Source of the DNA: Tretioscincus oriximinensis
Lineage: Eukaryota; Chordata; Lepidosauria; Squamata; Gymnophthalmidae
NCBI GenBank assembly: GCA_022410635.1
Contig: JAJVDF010000234.1
Span: forward strand, 1,693,331 to 1,757,330
Reading direction: 5' to 3'
Length of the DNA stretch: 64,000 nt
Below, piece after piece: positions 58,313-64,000 of this stretch. The stretch's first letter is position 1, and the number at the start of each line of letters is the position of its first letter. The notes under the pieces were generated by a model. The model did no database searches and was not told the DNA's origin. It saw only the letters and a program-made list of their open reading frames with translations. The translations under genes and the position numbers were made by a program.

Positions 58313-59504
58313 ATTTTAAAATAATCCTGCTCAAATCTCTTCTCCTTATCTTCTACCTTTTTTAAGTACAGAGAGATTTATTAGAGAGATTCTCCTAGAC
58401 TTTCTTTGAAAATGTACGAGGAGGAGAAGAAGAAGAAATGAAATCAGCAGGCAGTCACAATCAGGCAATCAAGGATAGAAGGGATCAGCAAATTTTGTTA
58501 TACATGGTGGCAGGAGAAGGGGAGAAATAATTTGTAATCTCTGACTTCCATTAGACAACTCATTGCCAAAAATAAACTGAACAGATAGTTTTGCAGGCAC
58601 AAGTTGAACTTAGAGAGAGAGAAAGAGAAAAACATGTGTAGAGAGATTGGTAGAGAGATTGGGAGCAGCAGGTGAGAATGTTATAGGATACTCTGACTAG
58701 CCTCAGCATACAAGAAAGTCTATATTTAACAGGATGCTGTGTACTAAAAATACATTAAATGCATAATCTCTGCAATTTAGTGGATTGAGTTTTGATCAGT
58801 GTACATAGTTTTGATATATATTTTGGAGGAAATTATTCCAAAGTCTGGGGGAATCAAACAAACTGTTCTCCTAACTGTTGACTGATAAACTTTGGGTTCA
58901 TGCAGTGAAACCTTGGATTTGTAATTCACACATGGGATTTCAATGTCTATATGAATTTCTAAAAGTTTAATCAGAACCCATAATGTTTGAGACTGCTTGC
59001 CTATTATTCTTCATTGCGACAACAGGTTATGTTAATAATATAAAGGCACCAAGCATTCAAGACAAATGAATCATATTTCATTTCTGTTGGATGAATAAGG
59101 CTTATCCGGTAACCTATTAGAAACATTGCAGACAATTGGTTGTCTCCTTCAACCAATTTTAAATGGCTGGGATTAGGCTTGCAATATGGTTCATTCATTG
59201 CTGTCACTGCCTTTGAGCCCCTACTGTTTTTGGAAAGTATACTTTCCATAACAGGGAATATACTGTACCAGTTGATCTATGGTGCATATTATTATATGCA
59301 TAGTTACCTACAAAAATACTAGTAATTTCTGCAATGATTCTTCTTAAAGACTGTTATTCAGAGTGAGTGGTATATGGTCTAAGGTCTCGTGAAAGGAAGC
59401 TTTCAAAATATGATTTCTTACCTGCAGACTGAGGTGATGCAGTCCAGTTTTTTTCCTGTACATATTAATCATAATCAATATTCNTACTGGCATATATTCA
59501 TATT
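58313..59504. other. Unassigned sequence
   Basis: No gene recognised. AG-rich patches such as GAGAGAGAGAAAGAGAAAAA near 58612-58632. Confidence 0.3.
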
Positions 59505-59600
59505 TTTATTTAAGTATTTATATCCCACCATTCACCCAAAGATTCCAGGGAAAGTCAATACAATAAAAAGATAAAAATAATAAAATATTGCAAAACATAC
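59505..59600 (-). mobile_element. LINE 3' end, probably L2-related
   Basis: TTTTTATTTAAGTATTTATA TCCCACCATTCACCCAAAGA TTCCAGGGAAAGTCAATACA ATAAAA is the inverted form of a terminus of the GGGTGAATGGTGGGATATAA type. It is related to, but distinct from, the CCGCCCTGAGACC ends. Confidence 0.5.
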
Positions 59601-59624
59601 TTAAAATATAACCCTCCCTCTTAT

Positions 59625-59822
59625 CTGGAAGTCTCCTGATTCAATTCTGCACTTCTCCATGACTCTATCTTGGTGACCTTGAGCAAGTCACAGTTTTNGG
59701 AGTTTCCTCAGCCTCACCTACTCTACAAGGTGTCTGTTGTGAAGAGAAGAACAGAAGGTTATGTAAGCCACTTTGATTCCAAGTTTGAGAAAAGAGGGGT
59801 ACAAAAACCAACACCTCCTTCT
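59625..59822 (+). mobile_element. MIR/CORE-like SINE with LINE-type tail
   Basis: TCCTGATTCAATTCTGCA (weak box B), CTTGGTGACCTTGAGCAAGT CAC (core), CCTCAGCCTCACCTACTCTA CAAGGTGTCTGTTGTGAAGA, then TGTAAGCCACTTTGATTCC and GAGAAAAGAGGGGTACAAAA ACC. The 3' domain is the same kind as in the 3949 SINE, while the head and core differ, so these are two SINE families sharing a tail. Confidence 0.65.
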
Positions 59823-60473
59823 ATTTCCTGAACATTACTGAATATTTGAGAGTGAAATGTACATGAAAGGCCTCACTTTGAGATCTTAATAATTAGGCAG
59901 CCATTACTTATTACTGACATCTAATAATTTAAATCAATTTCTATTCATGGCTAAGTTGTATCCCCTTATTCTGTATCACATATGGGTTGCTAAAAACATG
60001 TGTGAGCTTAAAGTCCAGTACTAAACAAATGAATTTCTCAAGGGCAGGTTAGCAAAAAATTAATTGGCCTTTTAGCTCAATTTTCTTCTTATTGGTTTCA
60101 TTAAATCCTGTTTCTAAAATGACTTCATGAGAAGAAGCTATGCAGAGACATCATACCATTTATCTTTTTATTCAATACTAATCTCTGCAATCTTTGGGAA
60201 AAAAAACACCTTTATGCTTGATAATACCAAATCTCATTAAATGATCGGAAACCCTAGGGATTCATTCCATGCTTTGTGCAGCAAAATTAAGACTTTTCTA
60301 ATAAAATACTGAGCAGTTCAATTAAATGGAAGTTTGGCACATTCTCTAGAGTGCAAGTGTGGGACAGATTTCTCATCCTTAACAAATACATTTGCACTAC
60401 AATTCTGATTGTCAGCATTGAAAAGAATGGAAGGAAAGAGCTTCTTAGGATAGATTTTTACCTATTAGTAAAA
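59823..60473. other. Unassigned AT-rich sequence
   Basis: Nothing recognised before the LINE that starts at about 60474. Confidence 0.3.
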
Positions 60474-61920
60474 ACTTTGGTCTAAAATGGCAGATACTTC
60501 AATTGACACTAGACTCTTGTGTCAAATAATTATGCTGTACTCTGATACATCACTTAAAGTGAGAATGGGAAATTCAGGAGTGCTGACACAGGAAATTAAA
60601 ACAACTTCTGGAGTGCGACAGGGATGCATTTTAGCACTCTTTTTATTTTGTTTTTATGTAAATGACATTGTGGAGGCACTAAAGAAAGATTGCCTTCATA
60701 GACCCACTATTTTAAATAGACCAGTTAATATTATTTTATATGCAGATATGATCTTAATGTCCTCTACTCCGATAGACCTGAGAAGGTTACTCAAACAATT
60801 TAGTGATTACTGTAAGGTAAATGCACTATGCATAAACAAGGAAAAATCAAAAGTAGTGATCTTTGGTAGAACAAGAAAACATCTTAACTGGGTTCTGGAT
60901 GATCAAAAAATAGAACAGACTAAAAAAATTCAATACCTGGGCCTTACTTTTGCAGCTACAGGCACTTGGGGCTTCCATATGAGGAGTACATGTCTCAAAG
61001 CCACGTCACCAGCTAATGCACTATATAAGCTAGTTAATTATAGATACCCAGGTACAATAATGCCAGCCAATAAAATGCTAAAAGCAAAAGTGCTACCTAT
61101 CCTATTGTACGGAGCAGAAATCTGGGGGTTTTCAAATCCACAAAAACTAGAAACATTTCAGTTAAAATATCTGCGCTTGCTGTTAGGTGTAAACAAATCA
61201 GTTCCATCAGCTGCAGTACGAGCAGAATTAGGGATACCTCCCCTAATATGCCAAATCTTAGGGAGACAAATTGGATACTGGATAAAGTTAAACTACATGC
61301 CGAGGGATAGACTTCCCTGCTTATGTTTGGAAGAACAAGTTAGATATCCTGAGCACTCTGGATGCCTGTATAAGCTGGATGAAAAGGTGACCCAGTTGGG
61401 CCTTTCCTTATTTGCCTTAGGCCAAATGGGAGATAAAGCAAGAGATATTCTCATTCAGTGAATCACCGACATAGAGGCACAAAATGATTTACTATCTGTT
61501 GCAACAGCCAAATCAATTCCATACTTAACGGCCTACAAATCTCAATTTAAGCTGGAGGAGTACCATCGCTTCAGTATGCCAATGTATTTTAGGACATTGT
61601 TTACCAAAGCGAGATTCGATCAGTTAAAAATAATGATCAATATAGGGAGATATGATAAAACCCCGAGACAAAACAGACTCTGTATCTGTGATGCAAAAAT
61701 AGTGGAGGATACGTCTCATTTTCTATTGGACTGCTCCCTGTATAAAACTATCAGAGAGCAGTTATTGGCTCCATGCTTGGAAAAGGATAATAGAACGAGT
61801 AACCAAGATAAAACACATCTATTATTAAAAGGCACCGACAGACAAACTACCATGAGAGTAGCGGCATTTATAGCTAAGGCTATTAGAATTAGAACTGCAC
61901 TTATAACTGGAGGAATGTAA
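60474..61920 (+). pseudogene. LINE reverse transcriptase C-terminal half, one stop and a lost catalytic codon
   Basis: A single frame is open from 60474 to 61920 except for one TGA at 61459-61461. Motifs: TTSGVRQGCILALFLFCFYV NDI, then NIILYADMILMSSTP near 60730 (the YADD box, here YAD-M), CINKEKSKVVIFGR, IQYLGLTFAATGTWG, ILLYGAEIWGFSN, LRLLLGVNKSVPSAAVRAEL G. After the stop comes a Cys/His knuckle CICDAKIVEDTSHFLLDCSL Y and a basic end. The ATG at 60487 is not a true start; RT homology continues upstream of it to the truncation point. Product would be non-functional through loss of the second catalytic aspartate. Confidence 0.85.
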
Positions 61921-62125
61921 ATTTACTGACNATTTTAACTTAACTTTCAATTGTTCTTAATTGTTTTAAATAATTTTAAATGTAGACTTATTTATTGTAA
62001 TTGTTTTAATTGATTGCTTTATGGATAGGTGAGTTTTAATGTTTTATCCAGTGTTTCATATTTATGATATTTATGATATGGTCAATGGACTAATCATTAA
62101 TAAAAGGCTGCATTAACTATTATTA
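60474..62125 (+). mobile_element. 5'-truncated non-LTR LINE, clade uncertain
   Basis: Coding sequence begins abruptly inside the reverse transcriptase (KLWSKMADTSIDTRLL) just after a stop, runs to 61920 and is followed by about 200 bp of AT-rich 3' UTR ending near GGTCAATGGACTAATCATTA ATAAAAGGCTGC. The RT and Cys/His C-terminus differ clearly from the CR1, L2 and L1 copies here. I-superfamily (Vingi-like) or R4-like lineages known from reptiles are candidates, but I cannot decide from the sequence alone. The frame is nearly intact, so this is among the younger insertions. Confidence 0.8.
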
Positions 62126-63129
62126 AAAATATACATCTGTAGAACACATTTCTGATAACATTCCTTATAAAGGAGGCTCACAAGACTTCTACAAGGGTGA
62201 GGAAAGTAATGTAGATTGATAATACATAAAACAATATGCCATTTGAAACTAGAAGTTTAAAATGAGATTGACCAAGAAATCTCACTTAAGAAACATCATA
62301 CAGTAGATAGCAGACAGTTACAATAAAAAATCTACGCTGTAAGGTATAAATTTAAGAATATTTTATTAGGAAATTTGATAGATTGTGGAATATACATTAA
62401 TGAAACTATTGTTATTGATCATGATAGGTATAGAATTTCAATAAAATTTATCTATACAGTATATAANTAATTTGTGGAATAATATATAACATCTGTCTGG
62501 ATGTTGCCAAAAATATCAGTAAAGCCATGGAGATAGAAGAATCATTCAGCATTATTGAAATATATTTGGTATGTCTCTGACAATTATGGGGAAAGGGGAG
62601 CATTTATGAACCCAGAGAATACATTTCCACATGCAGATAGAGGTGCGTTTGTGGGAGGAGGCACTACAGAAAAATATATCATATTTTGTTCTCTCTTGGA
62701 AATTCTTACACAAAATATGTTTTATTTATTTTTCATTTCTTAACAGTTCATTTATTATGGACAAGAAACAGAGGCATTGATACCAGAAAATAACTTGTGT
62801 GATTGCTATAAAAGCATGTGCTGCCTTTAAAAATTAACATGGGCTCCAGCGGCTGTCTTCTTTGACCATACTCAATTAAGAGACAGTCACAAGAATGTCT
62901 GGTTTTTTTCAAAGCCAACAGAGAGTTTTGAGACAAAATACTTTTGATCTCCTTGGTGATTCATGAGATGTGAGAGGCAAAATGTACCACTGATTTGAAT
63001 GTAGTAAGTTTTCATGTGGAGAGGAGTACAATTGCAGTCCTATAGATATAAAGGTCCTGCACGTTCTATCACCTTGGTACCATTTCCTTTAATAGTTTAA
63101 CTCTCCAGTTCACCATATCCATGGAGACT
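62126..63129. other. Unassigned AT-rich sequence
   Basis: No gene or recognised repeat seen. Confidence 0.3.
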
Positions 63130-63289
63130 AGGCTGACCAGATGATCCTGTTTGGGTGTGTGTGTGTGGAAACCCAGTTTTGGAGTGCCTCCCAGTTTTTG
63201 CTGAAGAATTTTTTTTTNNAAAAAAAAGATTTTTTTTCCCTAAGCAAAAACCGGGAAGCATCACAAAAAAGGGGTCATCTCGTCAGCCT
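63130..63289. mobile_element. Near-palindromic TIR element (copy 2)
   Basis: Left end AGGCTGACCAGATGATCC, right end GGGGTCATCTCGTCAGCCT. The inner blocks AAACCCAGTTTTGGAGTGCC TCCCAGTTTTTGCTGAAGAA face the inverse of CTAAGCAAAAACCGGGAAGC A. The centre is A/T with two N's. It has the same design as 8358-8598 but is 80 bp shorter in the middle. Confidence 0.7.
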
Positions 63290-64000
63290 AATAGAGACCA
63301 ATGAGCATTGTAAAATTGATTTATTAATTTTTAAGGGGAACAGAGAGTAACAGAAGCAGAAAAATCCACCTAAGCAAAAAGGACATAATGTAATTTTTTA
63401 TTTTTTTTAAATGTATTAGGAGTGTTGATTGTCAAACTCATTGTAGTGTATTTTGTTAAGAGTGAAACTGCAACAAAAGAAAGGAGAAAAAGAAATAGGA
63501 ACAGAAGAGAGTATGCCTCTCAACANAAAAATAACATATAAGACAGGATTGCAGGAATTTATTTCAACTCACTAAGTGTAAAACAACTGNATTATTTTTT
63601 ATGTGATAAAATATCCTGCTTTCATGGTATATTTGTTTGTAGACAAGAGCAAGGCTTGGGACAAATTAGGATAATTGTACCAAAGGGCTTCCCCACCTTT
63701 AAATCAAAGATTTGAAGAGGCCTTTTTTAATCATTCAGTTTTCTCCATACATTAGGACATGAATTTATATTCCTATTATAGAAACAATAGTCTTCGGAAA
63801 GCATATTTTAAAAGTCTTTCTTTCTCTCCTTCCCTCCTTCTTTCATCTTTCTTTTTTTCAGTTTTCATCAGTACTAAAGCTGAGTGAAGATGATAAATGA
63901 AACACACCACTCATTGGTCTCCAAATACTATTTTACAGCTTCCGTACTTCTATAACGTTATTAGATTTGATATAACCACACTAGATTCACACAATAGTCT
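63290..64000. other. Unassigned AT-rich sequence with a CT-rich patch
   Basis: No gene recognised. A pyrimidine-rich (CTTT/CCTT)n patch lies at about 63815-63862. Confidence 0.4.

Noticed and set aside
58120..58365. Poly-phenylalanine open frame
   Set aside because: It spans an assembly gap and a CTT array.

Overview
This window looks like non-coding nuclear DNA from a sauropsid, most likely a squamate reptile (lizard or gecko). The composition is AT-rich, no stretch reads as a convincing host exon, and the recognisable content is almost all retroelements. CR1 LINEs dominate, with 3' ends running into TTCTTATG-type octamer tails. They sit beside L2-type LINE ends with (TAAA)n tails, a tRNA-derived SINE with a CTT tail, an L1 fragment, a second non-LTR LINE that I cannot place in a clade, MIR-like SINE pieces and small DNA-transposon derivatives. 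L2, L1 and tRNA-SINEs together with abundant CR1 argue against a bird and against a mammal. The species and the identity of any surrounding gene cannot be read from the sequence; this could be intergenic or a large intron.

Layout. 1-10 kb: a minus-strand CR1 (2088-3362), a tRNA-SINE (3949-4264) and a near-palindromic terminal-inverted-repeat element (8358-8598). 10-16 kb: two insertions of a short hairpin-bearing retroposon with 12-13 bp target duplications (10300-10448, 12454-12631), a CR1 that begins in a foldback (11597-12150), an LTR-like block (13049-13423), and a CR1 nested inside a minus-strand SINE (14815-16282). 18-21 kb: clustered 3' ends of L2 and CR1. 23.5-26.6 kb: the longest CR1, carrying endonuclease and reverse transcriptase domains but broken by frameshifts and stops. 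27-46 kb: mostly unassigned AT-rich sequence with SINE and CR1 fragments, an (ATAC)n microsatellite, further copies of the hairpin retroposon and a 74 bp Tc1-like hairpin. 46-47.6 kb: a minus-strand L2 with its reverse transcriptase core deleted. 49 kb: a GC-rich repeat dense in ambiguous bases. 53-54 kb: an L1 3' end. 58 kb: a SINE whose CTT tail has expanded and caused an assembly gap. 60.5-62.1 kb: a 5'-truncated LINE with an almost open frame. 63.1 kb: a second copy of the palindromic element.

I found no host gene, RNA gene, CRISPR array or operon. Every long open frame I could recognise belongs to a retrotransposon. The most unusual content is the short retroposon family (10.3, 12.5, 36.8, 40.3 and possibly 41.5 kb). 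It has no poly-A tail, has long perfect target duplications in three of the five places, has an internal inversion in one copy, and carries a conserved hairpin that resembles a hammerhead ribozyme core. Penelope-like elements are the family I would test first.
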